DNA from: Nocardia brasiliensis NBRC 14402
GTDB taxonomy: Bacteria; Actinomycetota; Actinomycetes; Mycobacteriales; Mycobacteriaceae
Direction of reading: 5' to 3'
Length of the DNA: 64,000 nt
Assembly (NCBI RefSeq): GCF_000308475.2
Contig: NZ_BAFT02000079.1
Location: forward strand, 62,001 to 126,000
In this document: piece after piece, positions 8,507 through 16,866 of the stretch
How positions within the stretch are numbered: position 1 is the first letter of the stretch
Layout: the number at the start of each line of letters is the position of its first letter
Made by a program: the position numbers and the translations under genes
Notes under the pieces: model-generated
What the model was told of the DNA's origin: nothing
Seen by the model: the letters and a program-made list of their open reading frames with translations, nothing else
The model's database searches: none

Positions 8507-9757
8507 TCAGTGGCCCTCGATACCGCGCATCCTGCGGGCGCCGACCACGACACCGCACAGCAGTGCGACGAGCACGCCCGCGAAACCGGCCATCGCGACG
8601 CGGGTGTCGACGAATTGGGTGGCGATGCCCATGCCGATCGCGGGAAAGACCAGACCGGCGTTGCCGATCAGGAACAGCCCGGCCACCGCGGCACCCCGGT
8701 TCGCCGGGGCGGCCGTGCGCACGGTGCGGGCGACGGCGGACTGGATCAGGACGCCCGCGCCCGCACCGGTCACCACGCCGGCCACCAGGAACAACGGCAG
8801 ATTGCCCAGCAGCATGGCCGCCACCAGCAGCGCCAGCCCGGCGAGGGCACCGAGCAGGCCGGACAGCAGGCGGGCCGACACCGTCAACGCCATGGCCGCG
8901 TGCTGAGCGACGGGCGCGCTGCCGAACACCAGGAACACCACACCGCCCGCCAGCAGGCGCGACGGCTGGCCGAGCGTCCCGGCCAGAAAAGCCGGGGTCA
9001 GCGAAGCGAACAGGCTGAACGCGGCGAACGCCCCGAAGATGCTGAGCACCGCGACGGTCCAGCCCAGCCGGGATCCGACGACGGACACGCGCTGCGGGCG
9101 GTACGCCGGTCGCAGCGAGCGCGGCACGGACACGGTCTCGGGGACGAACCGGATCAGCGCCGCGATGAGCAGCACCAGGAGCACGACGAACACCACATAC
9201 GTGGTCCGCAGCGGCCACGGCGCCCACTGGGCGAGCGCGCCCGACACCAGCGCGCCGACCCCGAGTCCGCCGATATTGGCTGCGGGGGAGGCGATTTCGA
9301 AGCGTCTCGCGCTGTCGCGGGGCCGGGCCAGCACGTGCAATTCGTGCAGGTAGGCGGTCGCGGTCGCGGTGATCGCGCCGACTCCGAGGCCGGTGATCAG
9401 TCGTCCGGCGATCAGCAGCGGTAGCTGGGGCGGCAGGATGAAAATGAGCGCGGCCAGCACCTCCGCGGACATCGCCAGGGTCAGCACCTGCCGCCTGCCG
9501 ATCCAGTCCGACACGTGCCCGACGGTGCACAGGCTGACGATCACGCCGGTGCCGTAGACAGCGAAGACGACGGTGATCGTCAGCGGCGAGAGGCCGAGCT
9601 GTTGCGCGTAGAGCGGGTACAGCGGTGTCGGCACCATCGCCAGCGCGACGGCCGCGCAGAACGCCACGGTGACCAACCAGAAGCCGGTGTCGTGCCGCCG
9701 CGAGTCGGGCTGTTCGGTGCGGGGCTTCCCGCGGGTATCGATAGACGTGGTCGTCAT
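8507..9757 (-). CDS. MFS transporter next to a divergent LysR regulator
   Basis: A major facilitator with about 12 membrane segments and 416 residues from ATG 9757 (GGAAGAGAG lies upstream). The loop between segments 2 and 3 carries GHVSDWIGRRQVL, the MFS motif A. Segment 5 has PAANIGGLGVGALVSGAL. It is probably a drug or metabolite efflux carrier of the inner membrane, though the substrate is unknown. It shares a 126-base intergenic region with the LysR gene at 9884, whose palindromic operator lies between the two starts. The simplest reading is that the LysR protein controls this transporter. The frame is open up to 9838 but the extra 27 residues are unlike a transporter N-terminus. Confidence 0.87.
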   Translation of the reverse strand: MTTTSIDTRGKPRTEQPDSRRHDTGFWLVTVAFCAAVALAMVPTPLYPLYAQQLGLSPLTITVVFAVYGTGVIVSLCTVGHVSDWIGRRQVLTLAMSAEVLAALIFILPPQLPLLIAGRLITGLGVGAITATATAYLHELHVLARPRDSARRFEIASPAANIGGLGVGALVSGALAQWAPWPLRTTYVVFVVLLVLLIAALIRFVPETVSVPRSLRPAYRPQRVSVVGSRLGWTVAVLSIFGAFAAFSLFASLTPAFLAGTLGQPSRLLAGGVVFLVFGSAPVAQHAAMALTVSARLLSGLLGALAGLALLVAAMLLGNLPLFLVAGVVTGAGAGVLIQSAVARTVRTAAPANRGAAVAGLFLIGNAGLVFPAIGMGIATQFVDTRVAMAGFAGVLVALLCGVVVGARRMRGIEGH

Positions 9758-9857
9758 CGCGTGCACTCTCTTCCGTGGTGTCGAGGCCGGGTCCGGCCGC
9801 CGGAATCCATGGTCGAGCGCGTGAACGTTCACGTCCAACGATTGATTCTTCTCTTAG

Positions 9858-9876
9858 CTATCACCAAATGTGATAG
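9858..9876. promoter_or_regulatory. LysR-type operator between MFS and lysR
   Basis: A perfect inverted repeat, CTATCAC-5-GTGATAG, lies in the MFS/LysR gap. It contains the ATC-N9-GAT core that fits the T-N11-A rule for LysR-family boxes. It ends 7 bases before the lysR start codon and lies about 100 bases from the MFS start, which suits autorepression with activation of the divergent gene. Confidence 0.7.
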
Positions 9877-9883
9877 TTGACGG

Positions 9884-10786
9884 ATGGAGCTCAGGTATCT
9901 CGAATACTTCGTCGCGGTCGCTGAGGAGCGCAGTTTCACCAAGGCGGCGGCGCGGCTGCACGTCGTGCAATCCGCGGTGTCCGCGGCCATCAAAACGCTG
10001 GAACGAGAACTGCGCACCGAGATCCTGCGGCGCACGTCCCGCGAGGTGGCGCTGACCGAAGCCGGCGAGGTACTGCTGCCGCGGGCGCGGGCGATCATCG
10101 GCGGCGTTCGGGAGGCGGTGGACGCGGTGGACGGGGTCCGCGGCGTCGTCGGCGGGGAGGTCCGGCTGGGGTTGATGTCCTCGGTGCCGTGGTTCGACCT
10201 GCCCGCGGTGCTCGGCCGAATGCATGCGAAGCATCCCGAGGTGCGGCTGCGGTTGAGTCATCGCGCCGGCGGCTCGCACGACCTCGCCGCCGCCGTGGTC
10301 GCGGGGGAGCTGGATCTCGCGATCCTTTCCGATCCCGGTCCCTTCAGGCGGAAGCTGCGACTGACCGAGCTGAAGTCCTTCCCGATGCGCCTGCTCGTCC
10401 CGGCCGCCCATCCGCTCGCCGCCCGGCGCAGCGTCGCGCTGACGGAACTCGACGGCGAGAACTTCGTCGACCTGCCCCAGGGTTTCGGCAGCCGGGCCGT
10501 GGTCGACCGGGCCTTCGCGGCGGCCGACCGCACCCGCAACGTCGCCATCGAACTGGGCGACGGCCGCGTCGTAGTCGACTATGTGCGCCAAGGACTCGGC
10601 ATCGCCATCGTCCCCGCAGCCTACGAAGGCGCCGACCCGCAGATCCGCTCCCTACCCCTAGCCGAACCCGACCTGACCTGGCGCATGCACCTCGCCACCC
10701 CCCGAGACCGCGAACCCCCCACCGCCGCAAACGTTCTGGCGACCATGATGATCGAGGCCCTGGACGTTGCCGATCTCGGTCGCTAG
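9884..10786 (+). CDS. LysR-family transcriptional regulator
   Basis: A 300-residue LysR regulator. Residues 1-60 are the winged helix-turn-helix (MELRYLEYFVAVAEERSF, then VVQSAVSAAIKTLERELR). The C-terminal 200 residues form a periplasmic-binding-like effector domain (GEVRLGLMSSVPWFDLPAVL; MRLLVPAAHPLA; VVVDYVRQGLGIAIVP). The start ATG gives the canonical LysR N-terminus and lies only 7 bases after a 7-bp palindrome, with no clear ribosome-binding site, so the message may be leaderless. It diverges from the MFS gene at 9757, its probable target. The effector is unknown. Confidence 0.92.
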   Translation: MELRYLEYFVAVAEERSFTKAAARLHVVQSAVSAAIKTLERELRTEILRRTSREVALTEAGEVLLPRARAIIGGVREAVDAVDGVRGVVGGEVRLGLMSSVPWFDLPAVLGRMHAKHPEVRLRLSHRAGGSHDLAAAVVAGELDLAILSDPGPFRRKLRLTELKSFPMRLLVPAAHPLAARRSVALTELDGENFVDLPQGFGSRAVVDRAFAAADRTRNVAIELGDGRVVVDYVRQGLGIAIVPAAYEGADPQIRSLPLAEPDLTWRMHLATPRDREPPTAANVLATMMIEALDVADLGR

Positions 10787-10859
10787 AGGTGAATTCATCG
10801 CCCACTACGCCGACCAGATCGCCCTGTTCGTCCGGGCGCTGGGCGAGAATGCGGATTGA
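10785..10859 (+). pseudogene. short C-terminal gene remnant
   Basis: Just after the LysR stop, a second frame reads GEFIAHYADQIALFVRALG and ends at TGA 10857-10859. It has the look of the last amphipathic helix of an enzyme but no start or upstream partner, since it begins inside the end of lysR. It may be the stump of a gene lost by deletion. The parent family cannot be named. Confidence 0.3.
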
Positions 10860-11146
10860 GGTCGCACCGCGGAGCAAACGGTGCCGCCGTGCGGGCACGG
10901 CAGGGTGACCAGGGTCACGATTCGATCTTGACTGACGCTCGGAGACCACTCTGAACTGCGCGTTTGCGTTATGCGATGGCTCGCCCCGCCAGAAATTCGG
11001 GTGATTTGTGTCGGTGCCGACCGGAATACTCACGTGCGGCCGATTAGTTCGAGCTACCGGTTCCGTCTCCATCACTGTGGCACCGAAGCTCGAACAGCCT
11101 CCGCCACCTGTCTTCAGTCACTGTCCAAGCCCCACCGGAGGTATCG
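10860..11146. promoter_or_regulatory. leader/promoter region of the DHA2 efflux gene
   Basis: Together with the remnant before it, this is 360 bases without an intact gene. It ends in CCGGAGGTATCG directly before the ATG at 11147, a strong ribosome-binding site. No clear operator palindrome was found and no regulator gene for the pump is adjacent. Confidence 0.45.
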
Positions 11147-12619
11147 ATGCCCGCCGCCCCATCCGTTTCCGTCTCGAAAGGACGGACGCCGCTGGTCATC
11201 CGGGTGCTGGTGCTCGCGACCTTCGTGGTGATCCTCAACGAGACCATCATGATCAACGCGATCCCGCGTCTGATGGCCGACCTGCAGGTCACCGAGCGCG
11301 CCGCGCAGTGGGTGTCCACCGCGTTCATGCTCACGATGGCGGCCGTCATCCCGACCACCGGCTGGTTCCTGCAGCGGGTCACCACCAGGCAGGCCTATGC
11401 CGTCGCGATGAGCGTGTTCCTCGCGGGCACGGCGCTCTCGGCCGTGGCGCCGTCGTTCGCGGTGCTGCTGATCGGCCGGATCATCCAGGCCGGCGGCACC
11501 GCGGTGATGATGCCGCTGCTGATGACCACGCTGATGACCGTGGTGCCCGAGCAGGACCGCGGCCGGGTGATGGGCAACGTCACCCTCGCCATCTCGGTGG
11601 CGCCCGCGATGGGTCCGGTGATCTCCGGGCTCGTGCTCCAAGTCGGTTCGTGGCGTTGGCTTTTCGTGCTGGTGCTGCCGATCACCGGTGTCGTCACCTG
11701 GCTCGGTCTGCGCCAGCTGGAGAACGTCGGGGAACCGGAAGCCGGCGCCATCGACTGGGCCAGCGTCGTGTTCGCCGCGCTCGGTTTCGGCGGCCTGGTG
11801 TACGGGCTCAGCAAGTTCGAGGCGGACAACCTCGGCGAGCCGGCACTGATCGTGGCCGTCGGCGCGGCACTCATCGCCACCTTCGTGTTCCGGCAGCTGC
11901 GGCTGCAGCGCAACGGCACCCCGCTGCTCGATCTGCGGGTGCTGCTGGCCGGCACCTACACCAAGGCGCTGGTGCTGATGTCGGTCGCGTTCATGGCAAT
12001 GCTCGGCTCGATGATCCTGCTGCCGCTGTACCTGCAGAACCTGCGTGGTCTGAGCCCGCTGGCGACCGGCCTGCTGGTGATGCCGGGCGGTCTGGCGATG
12101 GGTCTGCTCGGACCGACGGTCGGCCGGCTGTTCGACCGGTTCGGCGGACGCTGGCTGGTGATCCCGGGTTCGATCGCGATCACCGTCGCGCTGGCCGGTT
12201 TCACCCAGATCTCGATGTCGATGCCGTACTGGCAGCTGATCGCCCTGCACGTGCTGTTGATGGTGGCGCTGGCTGCGACCTTCACGCCGGTCTTCACCCT
12301 CGGTCTCGGCGCGCTGCCGCACAACCTGTACTCGCACGGCAGTTCGATGCTGGGCACCCTGCAGCAGGTGGCCGCGGCCTTCGGCACCGCGCTCGTGGTG
12401 ACGATCATGTCGGCGCGCAGCAGCCAGCTGGTGGAGGACGGTGTCGAAATCGCCACCGCGCACCTCGACGGAATGCGCCTGGCGTTCCTCGTCTCCGCTG
12501 TGGTGTCGGTGCTGGTGATCGTCATGGCCGTGCTGCTGCCCAGCCGCGCCGCCGACCATGTGGCGGAGTCGACGGTCGACGAAACCGATCCCTCGGCCCC
12601 CGAATTGATCAAGGGCTGA
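11147..12619 (+). CDS. DHA2-family (EmrB/QacA) drug efflux MFS transporter
   Basis: A 490-residue, 14-segment major facilitator of the drug:H+ antiporter-2 type. Segment 1 has VVILNETIMINAIPRL, the DHA2 motif. WVSTAFMLTMAAVIPTTGW follows in segment 2 and GRIIQAGGTAVMMPLL in segment 4. Motif C (GPVISGLVL) lies in segment 5, and LGALPHNLYSHGSSMLGTLQQ near segment 12 matches the DHA2 C-terminal half. It should pump hydrophobic drugs or cell products across the inner membrane. The start is fixed by GGAGGTATCGATG. It is a single gene with its own terminator at 12648. Confidence 0.92.
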   Translation: MPAAPSVSVSKGRTPLVIRVLVLATFVVILNETIMINAIPRLMADLQVTERAAQWVSTAFMLTMAAVIPTTGWFLQRVTTRQAYAVAMSVFLAGTALSAVAPSFAVLLIGRIIQAGGTAVMMPLLMTTLMTVVPEQDRGRVMGNVTLAISVAPAMGPVISGLVLQVGSWRWLFVLVLPITGVVTWLGLRQLENVGEPEAGAIDWASVVFAALGFGGLVYGLSKFEADNLGEPALIVAVGAALIATFVFRQLRLQRNGTPLLDLRVLLAGTYTKALVLMSVAFMAMLGSMILLPLYLQNLRGLSPLATGLLVMPGGLAMGLLGPTVGRLFDRFGGRWLVIPGSIAITVALAGFTQISMSMPYWQLIALHVLLMVALAATFTPVFTLGLGALPHNLYSHGSSMLGTLQQVAAAFGTALVVTIMSARSSQLVEDGVEIATAHLDGMRLAFLVSAVVSVLVIVMAVLLPSRAADHVAESTVDETDPSAPELIKG

Positions 12620-12647
12620 ACGCGATTCGATAACTGAACACCGAAGT

Positions 12648-12680
12648 CGCCCCCGGCTACCGCCGGGGGCGTCGTCTTTT
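12648..12680 (+). terminator. intrinsic terminator after the DHA2 gene
   Basis: A perfect 10-bp stem (CGCCCCCGGC / GCCGGGGGCG, 4-base loop) is followed by TCGTCTTTT. It lies 28 bases past the transporter stop and just before the converging hydrolase gene ends. It is the only hairpin of this window with a recognisable T-rich tail. Confidence 0.8.
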
Positions 12681-12685
12681 CGACC

Positions 12686-13477
12686 TCAGTGGGCTGCAGG
12701 GCCCGGCTCGTCGAGGAACGACGCGACGGTCTCGGCCATGGCAGCGGGCGCGTCGTCGTGCACCCAATGCCCGGCACCGCCGAACTCGACCAGGCGAACG
12801 CCGGGACGCCGGGCGACCATCGCCGCGGCGAGTTCCGCGGACAGCATCGGACTGTGCTCACCGCGCAGGACCAGCGCCGGACATGTCGAACCGAGCCAGT
12901 CGGCCCACCAGTCACCGACACCGCCCTCTTGTACGGCCATCATGTCGGTCCAGTCGAAAAGCCAGCGCCAGCGGCCGTCATCGGAAGCTGCCGCGCTCTG
13001 CATGAAGTAGCCGGGATCGGAAATGCCACGCGCGCGAAGCGCCTCGGCCAGTTCCGATTCCGATGCCGCGACCGCAGGCCAGCCGCGCACGTCAAGGACG
13101 GGATTCTCGACCTCCGGTCGCCGCATCACCGGACCCACGTCCTCGACGATCAAGCGCGACACCAATTCGGGATGGCGTGCGGCCAGCTGATACGCCGTGA
13201 TACCACCGCGTGAATGACCCAGCACCGCAATCGGACCCGGGGCCAGCCGCTGGAGCAATTCCGCCACATCGGCCACGAAGTCCGCGCAGGTGTAGCTGTC
13301 GGCTCGGTCGCTGTGGCCGTGGCCGCGAAGGTCGGGCGCGATCACCCTGGCGCGCCCGGACAGGTCCGCGGCGAGGCGGGTGAACACGGTTCCGCGCCCG
13401 AAGCTGCCGTGCAGCGCCAGCAGCGGCATCCCGGCACCACCGAAATCGGTATAGGACAAACGCACGCCAGCCATCAT
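12686..13477 (-). CDS. alpha/beta hydrolase
   Basis: A 263-residue alpha/beta-fold hydrolase. The oxyanion-hole segment is LLALHGSFGRG, the nucleophile elbow GHSRGG carries the catalytic serine, the acid is likely in LVLRGEHSPML, and the histidine is in GAGHWVHDD near the C-terminus. The cap region (residues 130-200) is tryptophan-rich (WRWLFDWTDMM). The substrate is unknown; esters, lactones or epoxides are all possible. It stands alone, convergent with the DHA2 pump and divergent from the acyltransferase at 13568 (90-base gap, start MMAGVRLSY). Confidence 0.88.
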   Translation of the reverse strand: MMAGVRLSYTDFGGAGMPLLALHGSFGRGTVFTRLAADLSGRARVIAPDLRGHGHSDRADSYTCADFVADVAELLQRLAPGPIAVLGHSRGGITAYQLAARHPELVSRLIVEDVGPVMRRPEVENPVLDVRGWPAVAASESELAEALRARGISDPGYFMQSAAASDDGRWRWLFDWTDMMAVQEGGVGDWWADWLGSTCPALVLRGEHSPMLSAELAAAMVARRPGVRLVEFGGAGHWVHDDAPAAMAETVASFLDEPGPAAH

Positions 13478-13567
13478 CGCAAGGCAGGCAAACGATTATC
13501 GATGGGCCGGGCTGTCGGTGGCCCTCGGTAGGCTGGGACGAGGCCGACGAGGAGCGCGGGGGAACAG

Positions 13568-14230
13568 ATGGACGGTGCACGACGTCGGCCGAAGGGGCTG
13601 GGCAAACGTGCGTGGGTGACCACGAAGCTGGTGCGCCGGGTGTTGCGCGGCTTGGCCTGGTCGCGGTTCGTGCGCGTCACGGTGCTCGGCCGCGAGTCGA
13701 TACCGAAGTCCGGTCCGGTGATCGTGGCGAGCAATCACATTTCGATGCTGGACGCGGTGTTCCTATGGGGTGCGCTGCGCCGCCGGGCGATCGCGATCGC
13801 CATGGCGGAGCTGTGGTCGTGGCCGGTGGTGGGCTGGCTGGTGCGCCGGCTGGGTCATATTCCGGTGCTACGGCGCGACAGCGAATCCGGGCAGGCCGCG
13901 CTGTCGCAGGCCGAGCAGATTCTCCGGCACGGTGGTGTGCTGCTCATCTATCCGGAAGGGCGGCTGGTCGCGTCCGGCGAGCACGAGCCCTACAAGCCGG
14001 GTGTGGCGAAACTTGCGCTGGCGACCGGGGTTCCGCTCATCCCGGTCGGCACCACCGGCACCGACCGGGTGCTGCCGATGCGGCGCACGCGCGGCGACGG
14101 CCCGGCCTTCGACCGCCGCCAGCAGGTGACCATCCATTTCGGCGCCCCGATCGATCCGGCGGATTTCGACGATCCCGACAAGTTGCTCGACCAGCTGCGG
14201 CAGCGGATCGAAGAACTGCGCGCCGACTGA
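13568..14230 (+). CDS. PlsC-type 1-acylglycerol-3-phosphate acyltransferase
   Basis: A 220-residue acyltransferase with the family block I motif NHISMLD (H-x4-D, the catalytic pair) near residue 57 and block III YPEGRL near residue 138. VPLIPVGTTGTDRVLP follows, matching block IV. It would transfer an acyl group from acyl-CoA or acyl-ACP to lysophosphatidic acid or a similar acceptor at the membrane face; a basic N-terminus and one short hydrophobic patch could hold it there. The start MDGARRRPKG is preceded by GGGGGAACAG. It ends 12 bases from the converging DUF1801 gene. The acceptor is not certain, since this family is large in actinobacteria. Confidence 0.88.
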   Translation: MDGARRRPKGLGKRAWVTTKLVRRVLRGLAWSRFVRVTVLGRESIPKSGPVIVASNHISMLDAVFLWGALRRRAIAIAMAELWSWPVVGWLVRRLGHIPVLRRDSESGQAALSQAEQILRHGGVLLIYPEGRLVASGEHEPYKPGVAKLALATGVPLIPVGTTGTDRVLPMRRTRGDGPAFDRRQQVTIHFGAPIDPADFDDPDKLLDQLRQRIEELRAD

Positions 14231-14242
14231 TCGACCGCGCGC

Positions 14243-14707
14243 TCAGCTGACGGCCTTGCGCACGAGCGCGCCGAGAATCGCCTCGTCCTCGGCGGTCAGC
14301 TCGGTGATCGCGAAGGAACTCGCCCACATGGCGCCCTCGTCGAGGTGCGCCGGATCGCTGAACGCGAAGGTCGAGTAGCGGGTCTTGAACTTCGCCGCAG
14401 GCTGGAAGTGGCAGACGATCTTGCCGTCCGCGGCGTACGCGGGCATGCCGTACCAGAGCCGCGGCGTGAGCGCCGGCGCGTTGGCCTTGACGAGCGCGTG
14501 CACTCGTTCGGCGGTCGCCCGGTCCGCGTCCGACATCTCCGCGATCTTGGCCAGCACTTCGGCTTCGCCGTCCGCCTTGGCCCCGCGAGAGGTGCGCCGG
14601 GCAGCCGACTTCAGCTCCTTGGCACGCTGCTTCATCGCGTCGCGTTCCTCGGCGGTGAAACCCGCGTAGGACTTGGTGTCGGTGACCTGGGCGGTAGTGG
14701 TGCTCAT
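14243..14707 (-). CDS. DUF1801 (YdhG-like) family protein
   Basis: A 154-residue soluble protein. The C-terminal 90 residues match the DUF1801 fold, a small family related to frataxin-like iron chaperones: VHALVKANAPALTPRLWYGM, then YAADGKIVCHFQPAAKFKTR. The N-terminal 60 residues are charged and alanine-rich (GFTAEERDAMKQRAKELKSA), a common extension in actinobacterial members. The biochemical role is not established. It is a single gene, convergent with plsC, and starts at ATG 14707 with AGGAGG about 7 bases upstream (GGAGGAGCATCCG). Confidence 0.82.
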   Translation of the reverse strand: MSTTTAQVTDTKSYAGFTAEERDAMKQRAKELKSAARRTSRGAKADGEAEVLAKIAEMSDADRATAERVHALVKANAPALTPRLWYGMPAYAADGKIVCHFQPAAKFKTRYSTFAFSDPAHLDEGAMWASSFAITELTAEDEAILGALVRKAVS

Positions 14708-14816
14708 CGGATGCTCCTCCTGATCGGTGCTGCGTTGCTTCCCATGCTATGAAGCGGGCACCGGGCAATGCTTCTCGAAAACTGATCAGTGGCAGCGCAT
14801 CCGATGAGCAGCCAGT

Positions 14817-16754
14817 TCACCCGCGTTCGTAGACGCTCGCGTCGTCGAGCATCGCGGCGCGCAGCATCGACTCCGGCACGCCCAGACCTTCGATGAGGGT
14901 CAGCGCGTCGGGCCGCAGCCGGTCGACGAGTTCGTTGACCCCGCGGCGCACGCCCTTGGCCCGCTCGACGGACATGAAGCGATGCATGATGTACCAGGCG
15001 GAGTTCTCCTCCAGCGTCGAGTAGACGAAGAGGTCGCACACCGTTTCGGCGAGGGCGCGCGCGTCGGGATCGTGGATGTCCTCGATGCCTTCGATGAACG
15101 CTTCCAGGATGAGCCGATCGATGTGTGCGGTGCCCGCGGTGAGGATGTGGTCCTGCGCGTTGTTGAAGGCCTCGAACGGGCTGGTGTCCTCGGCGCGGGC
15201 ACGCAGACGGTGACCGGCGGTGCGCACCAGGTAGTCCTCGCGGTCGGCGAAGAGTTGCAGCTGCACCGCGCGGCGGGACAGGTCGCCGTCGTCGACCGTG
15301 TCGTCGGAGCCGTCGCGCAGGGTCTGGATCAGCTGACGCACGCCCGAGCGCTTGCGCACCTCGTCGCGCGCCATGGTGGCGGCGAATTTGACCCAGCCGA
15401 GCGCGTCGAGGTCGCGGATCTCGTCGGAGTACGCGGTGAGCAGTTCCTTGGCGACCAGCTGGGTGAGTACCACGTTATCGCCTTCGAAGGTGGTGAACAC
15501 GTCGGTGTCGGCCTTCAGCGTGACGAGCCGGTTCTCGGTCAAATAGCCTGCGCCGCCGCAGGCTTCGCGGCATTCCTGGATGGCCCGGGTGGCGTGCCTG
15601 GTCTGCGCCACCTTGAGGCCCGCGGCGCGCTTCTCCAGCGCGCGCTGCGAGCTGGGGTTGAGGTCCTGCCCGGTCTGCACCAGGTGCATGCGGCGGACGA
15701 GGTCGTTCTGCGCGAAGGCGAGCGCGTAGGACTTGGCGACCAGCGGCAGCAACCGGCGCTGATGGCTGCGATAATCCAATAGCACGGTTTCCTGTCCGCT
15801 GTCCGGATCGGAGAACTGCCTGCGCTTTTCGGCGTAGCGCACGGCGATGCTCAGTCCCACCCGCGCCCCGGCCGCGGCGGCGCCGCCCACACTGACTCGC
15901 CCGCGCACCAGCGTGCCGAGCGTGGTGAAGAAGCGGCGGCTCGGATTCTCGATCTCGGAGCTGTAGGTGCCGTCCGGTGCGACGTCGGCGTACCGGTTGA
16001 GCAGGTTCTCGCGCGGCACCCGCACGTGGTCGAACACGATGCGGCCGTTGTCGACACCGGGCAGCCCGCCCTTGAGGCCGTCGTCGAAGGTGGTCACGCC
16101 GGGCAGGTCCGCGCCCGCCTCGTCCCGGATCGGCACCAGCAGACAGTGCACGCCCTGGTTCTTGCCCTGGGTGATGAGCTGCGCGAAAACCGCTGCCATC
16201 CTTGCGTGTTCGGCCGCGCCGCCGATGTAGTCCTTACGCGCCGACGGGGTCGGCGAGTGCACCACGAACTCTTGGGTCTCGGGGTCGTAGGTCGCGGTGG
16301 TCTCGAGATTGGCGACGTCGCTGCCGTGCCCGGATTCGGTCATCGCGAAGCAGCCGAGCAGGTCCAGCGAGAGCAGCCGCTTGATGTACTCGCGGTGCCG
16401 CTCGGTGCCGAGGTTCTCCACCGCGCCGCCGAACAAGCCCCACTGCACACCGGCTTTCACCCACAGCGACAGATCCGCGTAGGCGAGCATCTCGAGTCCG
16501 GTGACCGCGGCGCCCGGCTCGCTGGTGCCGCCGTTCTCCCGGCGGAAGCCGCGCTCGGCGTAGCCCATCGTCGCGATGGCGCGCATCTGCTCGAGCACCC
16601 GGGCCCGCGCGGCCTTGTAGTCGAGGTAGGAATCTCCGGCGAACTTGTCGTCCGCGAGCTGGACGCGAGCCTGCTCCCGGATCTCGCCCCACGGTCCGTC
16701 GAGCGCTGCGCGGAGGTGATCTGCGGTCGTTGCGGTGCCGGTGCCGGTAGTCAT
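14817..16754 (-). CDS. acyl-CoA oxidase/dehydrogenase (large ACOX type)
   Basis: A 645-residue flavoprotein with the domain order of acyl-CoA oxidases: N-terminal helical domain, FAD-binding middle (GCFAMTESGHGSDVANLETT; IVFDHVRVPRENLLNRY) and C-terminal helices. The segment TFEGDNVVLTQLVAKELL carries the EGDN motif whose glutamate is the catalytic base in ACOX enzymes. It should oxidise acyl-CoA esters to trans-2-enoyl-CoA in fatty-acid or side-chain beta-oxidation. The start is ATG 16754. It diverges from the tetR-ABC operon at 16860, and the operator between them could control both directions. Confidence 0.9.
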   Translation of the reverse strand: MTTGTGTATTADHLRAALDGPWGEIREQARVQLADDKFAGDSYLDYKAARARVLEQMRAIATMGYAERGFRRENGGTSEPGAAVTGLEMLAYADLSLWVKAGVQWGLFGGAVENLGTERHREYIKRLLSLDLLGCFAMTESGHGSDVANLETTATYDPETQEFVVHSPTPSARKDYIGGAAEHARMAAVFAQLITQGKNQGVHCLLVPIRDEAGADLPGVTTFDDGLKGGLPGVDNGRIVFDHVRVPRENLLNRYADVAPDGTYSSEIENPSRRFFTTLGTLVRGRVSVGGAAAAGARVGLSIAVRYAEKRRQFSDPDSGQETVLLDYRSHQRRLLPLVAKSYALAFAQNDLVRRMHLVQTGQDLNPSSQRALEKRAAGLKVAQTRHATRAIQECREACGGAGYLTENRLVTLKADTDVFTTFEGDNVVLTQLVAKELLTAYSDEIRDLDALGWVKFAATMARDEVRKRSGVRQLIQTLRDGSDDTVDDGDLSRRAVQLQLFADREDYLVRTAGHRLRARAEDTSPFEAFNNAQDHILTAGTAHIDRLILEAFIEGIEDIHDPDARALAETVCDLFVYSTLEENSAWYIMHRFMSVERAKGVRRGVNELVDRLRPDALTLIEGLGVPESMLRAAMLDDASVYERG

Positions 16755-16831
16755 AACTCGACATTAGCCCGATGTGGGCCGGGCAAACCGTGACTGTTGA
16801 CACGACATTCCGGGCAGGCTCTTGTGGTGGG

Positions 16832-16866
16832 TTGAACGCGTGTTTAGTATATTGAACATGTGTTTA
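16832..16866. promoter_or_regulatory. tandem TetR-type operator overlapping the tetR start
   Basis: Two copies of a 15-mer, TTGAACGCGTGTTTA (16832-16846) and TTGAACATGTGTTTA (16852-16866), are spaced exactly 20 bases apart. The second is nearly palindromic (TTGAACA-TG-TGTTTAA, 6 of 7 arm pairs). It covers the GTG start codon at 16860, so bound repressor would sit on the start itself. The site lies in the acyl-CoA oxidase/tetR divergent gap. Confidence 0.7.
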
